This document shows, piece by piece, positions 1 to 6,798 of a DNA stretch of 13,617 nt. This stretch comes from Firmicutes bacterium ZCTH02-B6 (GTDB taxonomy: Bacteria > Bacillota > Limnochordia > Limnochordales > ZCTH02-B6). Each line of letters opens with the position of its first letter. The stretch's first letter is position 1. Where the stretch lies: positions 1 to 13,617 of the forward strand of contig LZRQ01000091.1 in the NCBI GenBank assembly GCA_002159155.1, read 5' to 3'. Under the pieces are notes generated by a model that worked only from the letters and a program-made list of their open reading frames with translations, was not told the origin of the DNA and ran no database searches. Position numbers and translations under genes: made by a program.

Positions 1-82
1 GAGCGGTGCGGGATCGACATGGCCTGCATCTTCTCCCCGGCGCCGGGGAGAAGATGCAGGCCATGTCGATCCCGCACCGCTC
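1..82. repeat. Perfect 82-bp palindrome at the left edge (probable fold-back artefact)
   Basis: Bases 1-41 are the exact reverse complement of bases 42-82, with no spacer; the centre is ccccggc|gccgggg at 41/42. The right arm (42-82) continues in frame into a sensible amidohydrolase N-terminus on the minus strand. Reading past the centre into 41-1 gives an Arg/Cys-rich peptide with no family resemblance. The right arm is therefore genuine sequence and the left arm a copy folded back on it. Long spacer-less palindromes are unstable in cells, and such inversions are typical of amplification chimeras or assembly ends. A genuine palindrome extending beyond the window cannot be excluded. Confidence 0.95.
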
Positions 83-181
83 CATGAGCCGGATTTGGTC
101 CTCAGGCGTATGGCGCTTAATCCCCCAAATTTGCTCGCGGATGCCCACGTTGACATGGGCGTCGACGACGAGGCGTTTCAC
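1..181 (-). CDS. Amidohydrolase-family protein, N-terminal fragment (partial at window edge)
   Basis: A GTG start at 181-179 follows a GGAGG nine bases upstream (minus strand). The 46 codons that can be trusted (181-44) begin VKRLVVDAHVNVG and continue with TPEDQIRLMERCGID and ACIFSP. This is the layout of the amidohydrolase-2 (COG2159) N-terminus: a metal-binding strand, then a helix of the 'EELLERMDENGVD' type as seen in the complete paralogue at 4420-5211. The usual first-strand HxH metal motif reads H-V-N here, so one metal ligand is changed. The gene lies 49 nt after the importer ATPase on the same strand with no convincing terminator between, so it probably belongs to the same operon. 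Everything left of base 42 is the fold-back arm and should not be translated. Family assignment rests on about 46 residues. Confidence 0.6.
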   Translation of the reverse strand, partial: MKRLVVDAHVNVGIREQIWGIKRHTPEDQIRLMERCGIDMACIFSPAPGRRCRPCRSRTA

Positions 182-230
182 GCCTTCCCACCTCCGCTAG
201 GTCTGGCCCTCGTTGACGATTGATCGAACC

Positions 231-1325
231 TCACGAAACCCCAAGAATCAACGGATCCCGCACCACAACCGTGACGGCGCTGCCCGCCGCGAGCCCGATC
301 GCGGCCGCGGCGTCCAGCGGCACCTCGGCGTCAATAATCCCGATGGAGGTCTCCACGACGGCGCGGAAGTGGGTGCCCATGTACAGCACTTCCTTGAGCA
401 CACCCCGGATCTCGTTGACGCGGCGCTCCGCCCCATGGGAGCTGCCGGGTGACACGCTGATGTTGTGGGCCTGCAATACGGCAAGGGCTTTCCCCTGCGG
501 GCGCACGTCACCGATCTTCTTGCCGCGCAGGTCGGCTTCGCCCGCGTGCAACACCGCTTCGTCGCCGACGGTCTCGGTTACGGTTCCCTCCACCAGGCGA
601 TTGTTGCCCACAAACGACGCCACAAACGGGGTCGCCGGCCGGGCAAACACCTCCACGGGCGAGCCAACCTGCTCCACCTTGCCCTTGTTCATCACCACGA
701 TCCGGTCGCTCAACGCCAGCGCCTCGGCCTGGTCGTGGGTGACGTAAATGGTGGTGACGTGGGTGCTCCGCTGGATTTGCCGCAGCTCGACACGGATGCG
801 TTCCCGCAGCTTGGCGTCGAGGTTGGCCAAGGGCTCGTCCATCAACAACACATCGGGCTCGATGGCCAGCGCTCGCGCCACCGCCACCCGCTGCTGCTGC
901 CCGCCGGAAAGGGCCTTGATGCGCCGCCCCAGCAAGTCGCCGATGCCAAGCAGCTCGGCCACTTCCTCGACGCGCTTGGCAATCTTGTCCTTGGGCCATT
1001 TGCGCAAGACCAGCCCGTAGCCGATGTTGTCCCTCACGGTCATGTGCGGGAACAGCGCGTACGACTGGAAGACGAATCCGCAGTTGCGTTTCCAAGGCGG
1101 CAAGTGCGTGACGCGCTGGCCGTGGATCTCCACTTCACCCCGCGTCGGTTCGATCAGCCCGCCGATCATCCGCAGAATCGTCGTCTTGCCACACCCACTC
1201 GGCCCCAGCAGGCTGACGAACTCGCCGCGCTTGATCTCCAAGGACACGTCGGCGACGGCCACGACGCCACCGTCGTATTCCTTGGTAAGGCCGGATACGG
1301 TAACGCCTGCTTCCGTCCGAGCCAT
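231..1325 (-). CDS. ABC transporter ATP-binding protein (PotA/FbpC-type importer ATPase)
   Basis: This 364-residue ATPase energises the importer encoded just upstream. It carries every nucleotide-binding motif: Walker A GPSGCGKT (41-48), Q-loop FVFQSYALFPHMTV (84-97), signature LSGGQQQRVA (139-148), Walker B VLLMDEP (159-165) with D-loop ANLD, and the switch His in YVTHD (H197). A TOBE-like regulatory domain fills about residues 275-360, ending in VVVRDPLILGVS. This architecture is that of polyamine/iron/phosphonate-type importers. ATG 1325 is chosen because GGAGG lies about ten bases upstream. The in-frame ATG at 1334 overlaps the permease stop (ATGA), but the Shine-Dalgarno is then only one base away. 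It acts on the cytoplasmic face of the membrane. The substrate is not predictable from the ATPase. Confidence 0.93.
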   Translation of the reverse strand: MARTEAGVTVSGLTKEYDGGVVAVADVSLEIKRGEFVSLLGPSGCGKTTILRMIGGLIEPTRGEVEIHGQRVTHLPPWKRNCGFVFQSYALFPHMTVRDNIGYGLVLRKWPKDKIAKRVEEVAELLGIGDLLGRRIKALSGGQQQRVAVARALAIEPDVLLMDEPLANLDAKLRERIRVELRQIQRSTHVTTIYVTHDQAEALALSDRIVVMNKGKVEQVGSPVEVFARPATPFVASFVGNNRLVEGTVTETVGDEAVLHAGEADLRGKKIGDVRPQGKALAVLQAHNISVSPGSSHGAERRVNEIRGVLKEVLYMGTHFRAVVETSIGIIDAEVPLDAAAAIGLAAGSAVTVVVRDPLILGVS

Positions 1326-1330
1326 CGGGA

Positions 1331-2119
1331 TCATACCTCCACTTCCACCCGCAGGATGCGCTCGGCCACGGTGGTAAACGCCACCGAGAAAAGGAGCAAT
1401 ACCGTGCCCAACGCGCTCGTCAGCTGCGGCAGTCCGTATTGGGTCGTCTGGTACACCTGCACCGCCAGCGGGACCACGCCCGGCTGCACCAGGAACAAAG
1501 TGATGATGAAGTCGTTCAGCGACCGCGAGAAACCGAGCACCGCCCCCGACAAGACGGACGACGTGAGCAGGGGGAGGACGACCTTGCGAAATGTCACCCC
1601 GGGCGTAGCCCCCAGCGTGGCCGAAGCCTCCTCCAGCGTCCGGTCCAGCGCCTGAAAGCCGGCGATGATGGGCCTCGCCGCATAGGGGATGACGATGATG
1701 GTGTGCACCGCGATCAAGATGGCCAGCGGGTGCACGTTCCGCAAAAACGTGGAGTTGACCATCTGCAAGTACGCCAACCCGAGGGCAACGCCCGGCACTA
1801 CGATGGGCAGGCTGATCATCTGCTGCACCAGGCCCTTGGCGCGAAACTGATACCGTGTCATCGCCAGCCCTAAGGGGATGCTGACGGCCACCCCGATGAG
1901 CGTCGCCGGCACCGACACCGAAAAGCTGGTGATCAAGGCCGGCACCAACCCGCCGCTGCGCATCTGATACCAGCGCAGGGTGAATTCCTCCGGCCACAGG
2001 GTGAGGCGCGGGTTAAAGCTTTGCAGCACGACAAAGAGTAGCGGCACCACGACGTAGAGGGCGACCAGCAGCGCCGCCAAGTACAACGTGATCCGGAACA
2101 CCGACAGATGGCTGCGCAT
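1331..2119 (-). CDS. ABC transporter permease (PotC-like, second membrane subunit)
   Basis: A 262-residue integral membrane protein of the binding-protein-dependent permease family (COG1177-like). Six hydrophobic segments are visible at about residues 11-33, 62-87, 97-120, 131-153, 186-210 and 235-253. The cytoplasmic EAA loop that docks on the ATPase lies at 163-185, starting EEASATLGA and ending KVVLPLL. The gene starts two bases after the preceding permease stop and its TGA overlaps the upstream candidate ATG (1334) of the ATPase, so translation is tightly coupled. The ribosome site is poor: a run of six G about eleven bases upstream. It forms a heterodimer with the product of 2122-3009. 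Confidence 0.92.
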   Translation of the reverse strand: MRSHLSVFRITLYLAALLVALYVVVPLLFVVLQSFNPRLTLWPEEFTLRWYQMRSGGLVPALITSFSVSVPATLIGVAVSIPLGLAMTRYQFRAKGLVQQMISLPIVVPGVALGLAYLQMVNSTFLRNVHPLAILIAVHTIIVIPYAARPIIAGFQALDRTLEEASATLGATPGVTFRKVVLPLLTSSVLSGAVLGFSRSLNDFIITLFLVQPGVVPLAVQVYQTTQYGLPQLTSALGTVLLLFSVAFTTVAERILRVEVEV

Positions 2120-2121
2120 GG

Positions 2122-3009
2122 CTAGTCAGTCCCCCCCGAGGCCTTGAGGAGCCGGTCGGAAACCCATTGGCCGGCGGCGGAAATCAAGAGGAGCAGCACC
2201 GCCATGGCCGACGCCAGCGGGATATCGCGGCTGACGCTGTTGGTCACGGCCATGATCTCCAGCGGCAGCGTGGTAAAGGTCGCGCCGCCGCTTCCGAGGA
2301 TGAGGATGACGACGACAAGGCTCATCGCGTACGTAAACGTCACGGCCGCGCCTGCCCCGATGGACGGGAGGGCCTGCGGCAGCATGATGTCGCGGAAAGC
2401 CCGCAGCTCAGACGCTCCCAAGGTCAATGACGCTTCAAACACGTCCCTGCGGATACGCTCAAAACCGGTGCGGGCGATGCGCAGGAACATGGGCAGGATG
2501 ATGTAGATGGTGCCCACCACGACACCCGGGATCGTCCGGAGCAGGTACACCGGCTCCCCCAAAAGCGCCCGGGTAATGGTCGGGAACAACCCCTGGCGGT
2601 TTAGGACGAGAAACACGGCGTAAGCGGCGACCACGCCCGGCAAGTAGATGGGCAGTGAGATGATCCACTCGATGAATCCTTTGCCGCGAAACTTGTGAAA
2701 CGCGAGCAGATACGCCAGCGGCGTGCCCACCAGGATCGCCGCCACGACGGATACCCCGGAAATGACGACCGTGTTCCACGCGGCCCGGCGGTAGTATTCG
2801 GTTTGCAAAAGGCGGACATAGTTGTCCACCGTCCAGCGCACTTCCGCCAGTTTGCTCCACGACAAGAACTCAAGCTCCAGCGTCCGCGCCGAAGAGAAGC
2901 TCTTGAGCAGCACGCCCGCCACTGGAATGATCACCAGCGCCCCATACACCAACAGAAATGGGAGGAGCAGAAGCCAGACGGGCGTTCGCTTGCGCGTCGG
3001 AGATCCCAT
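2122..3009 (-). CDS. ABC transporter permease (PotB-like, first membrane subunit)
   Basis: A 295-residue permease with a positively charged N-terminus (SPTRKRTP), a first membrane segment at about 11-34, then a longer extracytoplasmic stretch (about 38-75) as in PotB/FbpB-type subunits. The EAA loop lies at 192-214 (FEASLTLGA to IMLPQALP). The frame is open back to 3078, but a start there would place a strong GC-rich hairpin inside the coding region and yields a Pro/Gly/Arg-rich N-terminus unlike the family. ATG 3009, with AAAGGG about nine bases upstream, is preferred. It pairs with the permease at 1331-2119. Order in the operon is binding protein, this gene, second permease, ATPase. Confidence 0.91.
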   Translation of the reverse strand: MGSPTRKRTPVWLLLLPFLLVYGALVIIPVAGVLLKSFSSARTLELEFLSWSKLAEVRWTVDNYVRLLQTEYYRRAAWNTVVISGVSVVAAILVGTPLAYLLAFHKFRGKGFIEWIISLPIYLPGVVAAYAVFLVLNRQGLFPTITRALLGEPVYLLRTIPGVVVGTIYIILPMFLRIARTGFERIRRDVFEASLTLGASELRAFRDIMLPQALPSIGAGAAVTFTYAMSLVVVILILGSGGATFTTLPLEIMAVTNSVSRDIPLASAMAVLLLLISAAGQWVSDRLLKASGGTD

Positions 3010-3030
3010 GGAAATCGGCCCTTTCACCAA

Positions 3031-3067
3031 TCCCGGGGAGAGCCGGCGGCCACCGGCCCTCCCGGGA
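3031..3067 (-). promoter_or_regulatory. Strong intercistronic hairpin between binding-protein and permease genes
   Basis: Arms 3031-3046 (TCCCGGGGAGAGCCGG) and 3053-3067 (CCGGCCCTCCCGGGA) pair almost perfectly, with one bulged base, one mismatch and a six-base loop. It sits 43 nt after the binding-protein stop and about 20 nt before the permease ATG, with no T-run. This is the position where importers commonly place an mRNA-stabilising or partly terminating hairpin, so that binding protein is made in excess over membrane subunits. The role is inferred; the structure is direct. Confidence 0.7.
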
Positions 3068-3110
3068 CACTCGGTCACTACCGCACGTGTCCGATGCGGC
3101 TTAAGAGGTC

Positions 3111-4163
3111 TTACAGCCCCTTCACCCGGCGGCCGATTTCTTCAGACAGCTGTCCCAAGCGGGTGGTGCCGTCCTCGAGCACTTCGGTCCAGTAGGCGAA
3201 GTCGGGCAGGTAGGCCCTGGCCAGCACGTCCTCCACCGCGACGCCGCCGAGGCCGATGCGGACAAGGGCGGTGTTGGTCAGCGGCACCGAGGAGTTGACG
3301 GCCATCGACGTGCCGGCGAAGTTCATGATGAAGTCCTGGACGTACTCACCCAGGAAGAAATTCACGAACTTCAAAGCGCCTTCGGGGTTCGGGCTGTTCT
3401 TGACGATGCCCAGGCCATTGAGCATGAGCACCGGGCGGTCGGGCACAGCGGACGCCACGTCGCCGCCCGCCATCTGCACGGCGAGCATGATGTGGCCGAT
3501 GGACGCCGGCGACAGATCCGCTTCGCCGAAGCTGAGAGCCTGGACCACCTCGCCGACGGTCCCAACCCAGTGGTTGGAGTTGTTGAACATGGCCACCAGC
3601 TGCTCCCAGGCGTACTCCTCGCCGTACTGATCAGCCAGCACCATCCAGATCCAGGCGGTCAGGTCGCTCTCGGGCGTGCGCTGGATGACGCGGCCCTTAT
3701 AGCGGGGGTCCGCCAGATCTTCCCAGCGGGTCGGCTTGCTGCCGGCCGGCACCGTCCGGGTATTGTAGGCGATTTGATACACGTCGTAGCCGAACACCGC
3801 GACCTTGTCGTACTTGAACTGATCCGCGACCTGGCTGGCGTTGGGCACCTGGCTCCAGTCGATGGACTCCAGCAGGCCCATGTTGGCTGCCTGGAACAGG
3901 TAGCTGCCGCTGCTCAAGAACACGTCGGCACGGGGAGCCCCCTGCTCAGCCACAAGGCGGGAGAACATCTCCAAGCCGCCGCCGGAGACGTACTGCACTT
4001 TGATGCCCGTCTCCCGCTCAAACTTCTCGCCCCAGTCCTGGAACCAGAGGTCCCAGTCGCCCGACCACCCGTACACGGTGACCACGCCGTTGGCCAGCGC
4101 GGGAAACGCGGCAGCCATCGTCAACATCAAAACCAAGGCGACAGCCTTCAACAACCGCTGCAT
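3111..4163 (-). CDS. ABC transporter extracellular substrate-binding protein
   Basis: A 350-residue periplasmic-type binding protein of the PotD/FbpA-like (SBP_bac_6/8) group. A signal peptide is clear: MQRLLK, a hydrophobic core to about residue 20, then PALA-NG with likely cleavage after residue 24. There is no lipobox Cys, so the mature protein should be soluble. The mature start VVTVYGWSGDWDLWFQDWG, the ADVFLSSG stretch (80-87) and YNTRTVP with WEDLADPRYKGRVI (133-160) match this fold. ATG 4163 is chosen because GGGGTGAT, close to consensus, sits eight bases upstream; ATG 4169 is the alternative. It starts the importer operon after a 256-nt gap. The ligand is unknown; polyamine, metal-chelate and phosphonate ligands all occur in this group. 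Confidence 0.9.
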   Translation of the reverse strand: MQRLLKAVALVLMLTMAAAFPALANGVVTVYGWSGDWDLWFQDWGEKFERETGIKVQYVSGGGLEMFSRLVAEQGAPRADVFLSSGSYLFQAANMGLLESIDWSQVPNASQVADQFKYDKVAVFGYDVYQIAYNTRTVPAGSKPTRWEDLADPRYKGRVIQRTPESDLTAWIWMVLADQYGEEYAWEQLVAMFNNSNHWVGTVGEVVQALSFGEADLSPASIGHIMLAVQMAGGDVASAVPDRPVLMLNGLGIVKNSPNPEGALKFVNFFLGEYVQDFIMNFAGTSMAVNSSVPLTNTALVRIGLGGVAVEDVLARAYLPDFAYWTEVLEDGTTRLGQLSEEIGRRVKGL

Positions 4164-4419
4164 TCTCATCACCCCATCTAACGAATCAGTCCTCACTGGC
4201 TCGGCAAGTCTGCCCTACATCACAACGCCACGCAGCGCCCTGCTGCACGCACTGGCTTGAGACCGGCGGCATCACCTCCCGTCAGCGCGACATGCTATTG
4301 CGGCGCCTGCCGCCCGCCCGGACACGCCGGTTCGGCTGCCGGGGACAGGGCGCCCGGCCCAGAGTAGGCCCTCTGTCCCAACCGCAGGCGCAACCGCGGC
4401 ACGCCTTACTGAAACCCCA
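4164..4419. other. Intergenic region between amidohydrolase and importer, with an imperfect stem-loop
   Basis: No gene is credible here. Bases 4342-4348 (gggacag) and 4373-4379 (ctgtccc) pair exactly and can be extended by partial inner pairing. This is a stem-loop about 41 nt after the amidohydrolase stop (minus strand), but no U-tract follows, so termination is only possible. A near-perfect ribosome-site-like GGGAGGTGAT occurs at about 4271-4281 on the minus strand without a well-spaced start codon. I found no convincing -35/-10 pair for the importer, so whether it has its own promoter is open. Confidence 0.4.
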
Positions 4420-5211
4420 CTACAGCCCCAGCAGCTTCGCAGCGTTGGCGCCCAACAGCTTCCGCTTGCCCTCAGGGTCCATGCCGTACCGCTTCTCGGC
4501 GATGCGGAGCTTGCAGATCTCCACCTCGATGGACAGCGTCGGCCCGTCGGAACCAAAGAGCAACTGGTCCGGGATGGTGTAGCTCGGGCGCGAGAAAATG
4601 ACCTCAGGCAAGTTGGGCGTGCACGACGTGTCCAGGTACAGGTTGGGGATGCCCTTGACGAGCTCGGGCACGAAGTGCACGAAGTCCGAGTCCATGCCCC
4701 AGTGGGCCATGATGACGTTGACGTTGGGATAGCGCTGCGCCAGGCGAGCGACCTGGTAAGGATTGCAGCGCTTGCTGTTGATGTCGCTGTGGATCAGGAC
4801 CGGCAGCTTGAGTTCTTCCGCCAGCTGCATCATGGGGTCCATCACTTCCCCGTCCACCGGGTAGTAACCCAAGAGGTGCGGGTGAAGCTTAATCCCCTTC
4901 ATGCCGGCTGCGACGCAACGGCGGATTTCCTGAAGGCACGCCTCGCCGTGCCGCGGGGTAGTGAGGCAAAAACCGATCAGGCGGTTGGGATACTTGTGGA
5001 TGGCGTCGAGAATGTAGTCGTTGGCGCGGCTGATCTCGTCGGGAGCAAGGCCGGCATTGTTGACCATGCTGAAGACGACGGTGTAGTCAACGCCGTTTTC
5101 ATCCATGCGCTCCAGCAGTTCTTCGGGGGTCTGCCCCAGGCGACCATAAATCCCCTGTTTCGGCTCCGCCAGGTGGCAGTGGATGTCGACAAACAGGTGT
5201 CCATCAAGCAT
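4420..5211 (-). CDS. Amidohydrolase-2 family metal-dependent hydrolase
   Basis: A 263-residue TIM-barrel hydrolase of the COG2159 type. Metal and catalytic positions are all present: HxH in FVDIHCHLAEP (H11, H13), KLHPH (H110, on the strand that normally supplies a ligand or substrate contact), VLIHSD (H141), IMAHWG (H170) and LLFGSDGP (D222). The family covers hydrolysis of C-N or C-O bonds and non-oxidative decarboxylation, so the exact reaction is open. ATG 5211 is preferred: GGAGG lies nine bases upstream and MLDGHLFVDIHCH is a normal start, whereas the frame's upstream extension is Cys/Trp/Arg-rich. It overlaps the lyase stop by 8 nt, indicating coupled translation and a shared pathway. 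It resembles the fragment at the left edge in motif order but retains the intact HxH. Confidence 0.88.
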   Translation of the reverse strand: MLDGHLFVDIHCHLAEPKQGIYGRLGQTPEELLERMDENGVDYTVVFSMVNNAGLAPDEISRANDYILDAIHKYPNRLIGFCLTTPRHGEACLQEIRRCVAAGMKGIKLHPHLLGYYPVDGEVMDPMMQLAEELKLPVLIHSDINSKRCNPYQVARLAQRYPNVNVIMAHWGMDSDFVHFVPELVKGIPNLYLDTSCTPNLPEVIFSRPSYTIPDQLLFGSDGPTLSIEVEICKLRIAEKRYGMDPEGKRKLLGANAAKLLGL

Positions 5212-6694
5212 TGTCCTGTCCCTCCAACAGTTGCTGCACCACGCCATGCAGCCGCTCTCGGGCTTGCTTGAGCCCTGCTTCCAACTCCGTCGCCCGCTTG
5301 CGATCGTCTTGCAGGCGTCGCAAAGCGGTTTCTAGGTAGCGCCTCATCTCCGAGGGCGCGGGCCCGCCCCGCACCGACCGTATTGCCACGAAGTGCACCG
5401 GGTCGACGGCTTTCCGCAGCTGCTCCTCGCTCAAGCCGCTCGGACGCCCCGCCACCTCTTGGGAGCAGGCGTCCAGCAGTGCCAAGTCCAGCGCCCGGAG
5501 GCCCCGGCCCGTCCGGGTGAGCTCATCCACCACCCGGCTTGCAATCCGGTGAGCGGTGCGGAATGAAAGCCCCGCCTCCCGTGCCAGGGTGTCCGCCAGT
5601 TCGGTGACGGTGGCGAAGCCGTCGGCCGCGCGCCGGTGGAGCAGCTCCCGGTCCACCTCGAGGCTCTTGACCACCTCCGCCAAGAGCTCCAGGATGTCCA
5701 ACAACGCGGCGGAGAGCCGCCGCAAAATGGGCTGAAGGTCGTCGTTGACGTCGTTGATGTCCCCAAAGGGAACGTTGTGCATCTGCTGCAGCACCGCCGC
5801 CGCATCGCCCATGGCCCGCGTCGCAAACGCCCGCAGGTGCTCGAGGGCCACCGGGTTCCGCTTTTGCGGCATGATGCTGGAGATCTGCACGAAACCGGCC
5901 GGCAGGCGCACCGCGGCCACCTCGTTGGTGCACCAGAACATGAGGTCGTTGACGAAGCGGGACACATGCCCGAGCAGGATGTGGGCCCAGGCGGCGTATT
6001 CGGCAGAGAAGTCCGCGCTGGCGACGGCTTCGTAGGAGTTTTCCACCAGCCCCTCAAAGCCCAAGAGGCCGGCAACCAGGTCGCGGTCCACCGGGAAACC
6101 GGTGGTGGCCAGGGCCGCTGCGCCCAACGGAGAGCGGTTGAGCCGCGGCCACATGCCAAACAGCCTCTCGGCGTCTTTGGCCAGCTCAGCTTCGACGGCC
6201 GCCAAGTAATGGCCCAAGGTCGTCGGCTGCGCCTGCTGGTTGTGGGTATGGGCCGGCATGATGGTTTCCACATGCTCAGCCGCTTTGTCCAATAGAGCGC
6301 CGCGCAGAGTGGCCAAGGCCGCCGCCGCCCGCAACACCTCTCCCCGCAGGACCATGCGGTACATGGCGGTATCCAAGTCGTTGCGACTCATGGCCATATG
6401 CATGTTGCCGACGGCCTCGTCGCCGGCTAGCTCCGCCAGGTCGGCCTCGAGCTTAAAAAACAGATCCTCATACCGCGGGTCGTACTCCACCGTGTCAGGC
6501 CCGCGGGAAATCACCTGGCGGCAGGCGGCCAACACCGCCTTGGCCTGGTCCCGGTCCATGATGCCCTGGCGCTCCAGCATGAGCACATGGGCGATGGTGG
6601 CTTCCATCATGGGATAAAAGAAGTGGGCGCGGGCGTTGGCGAATCCGGTTTCCAACACAATGCGCCGGTATGCCGGGTGCCACCGTTCACTCAT
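5204..6694 (-). CDS. Argininosuccinate-lyase-like enzyme (fumarase/aspartase superfamily)
   Basis: A 496-residue member of the superfamily whose enzymes eliminate an amine from a succinyl group, releasing fumarate. The three conserved regions are visible: GNMHMAMSRND (96-106), THNQQAQPTTLGH (150-162, matching THLQRAQP) and the signature loop SSIMPQKRNP (272-281, carrying the catalytic Ser). The C-terminal domain also follows ASL, with TVTELADTLAREAGLSFRTAH and GGPAPSEM (443-450). It departs from true ArgH at the N-terminus, which lacks the GGRF start and has FFYPMMEATIAHV instead, and it lies in no arginine operon. ATG 6694 has AAGG about eight bases upstream. It is co-transcribed with the overlapping amidohydrolase. 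EDDS lyase is a known non-arginine ASL relative; this gene may be of that functional kind, but the substrate is inferred only from context. Confidence 0.87.
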   Translation of the reverse strand: MSERWHPAYRRIVLETGFANARAHFFYPMMEATIAHVLMLERQGIMDRDQAKAVLAACRQVISRGPDTVEYDPRYEDLFFKLEADLAELAGDEAVGNMHMAMSRNDLDTAMYRMVLRGEVLRAAAALATLRGALLDKAAEHVETIMPAHTHNQQAQPTTLGHYLAAVEAELAKDAERLFGMWPRLNRSPLGAAALATTGFPVDRDLVAGLLGFEGLVENSYEAVASADFSAEYAAWAHILLGHVSRFVNDLMFWCTNEVAAVRLPAGFVQISSIMPQKRNPVALEHLRAFATRAMGDAAAVLQQMHNVPFGDINDVNDDLQPILRRLSAALLDILELLAEVVKSLEVDRELLHRRAADGFATVTELADTLAREAGLSFRTAHRIASRVVDELTRTGRGLRALDLALLDACSQEVAGRPSGLSEEQLRKAVDPVHFVAIRSVRGGPAPSEMRRYLETALRRLQDDRKRATELEAGLKQARERLHGVVQQLLEGQDNA

Positions 6695-6758
6695 CTTGCG
6701 TACCTTCTTTCCAGTCTCTCGCTGCGCAGGTGCTCCAGGGGGCCTCCTGCGTCCCGCT

Positions 6759-6798
6759 GTGACGCCTTACCGTGCGCCGCGGGGTCACGAGGCGTCAC
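6759..6798. repeat. Inverted repeat at the end of the ROK gene, upstream of the lyase gene
   Basis: GTGACGCCT (6759-6767) and AGGCGTCAC (6790-6798) are exact reverse complements with a 22-nt loop. The right arm covers the ROK stop codon and the rest lies in the 100-nt gap before the lyase gene. A GTCACGA motif also repeats directly at 6784-6790 and 6794-6800. No U-tract follows on the minus strand. It could be a terminator or attenuator between repressor and enzyme genes, or a second protein-binding site; the sequence does not decide. Confidence 0.55.

Noticed and set aside
465..1655. 396-codon plus-strand open frame opposite the ATPase and permease genes
   Set aside because: Antisense shadow in GC-rich DNA: His/Gln/Arg-rich translation, no family features, and the minus strand encodes intact motif-bearing proteins throughout.
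1326..1997. N-terminal extension of the ATPase frame back to 1997
   Set aside because: It overlaps the whole C-terminal half of the permease in another frame and adds Gly/Arg-rich sequence; the ribosome site at 1336-1340 fixes the start near 1325.
4197..4280. Small 28-codon minus-strand frame after an excellent GGAGGTGATG
   Set aside because: The ATG is part of the ribosome-site-like sequence itself, so spacing is impossible; the peptide has no features.
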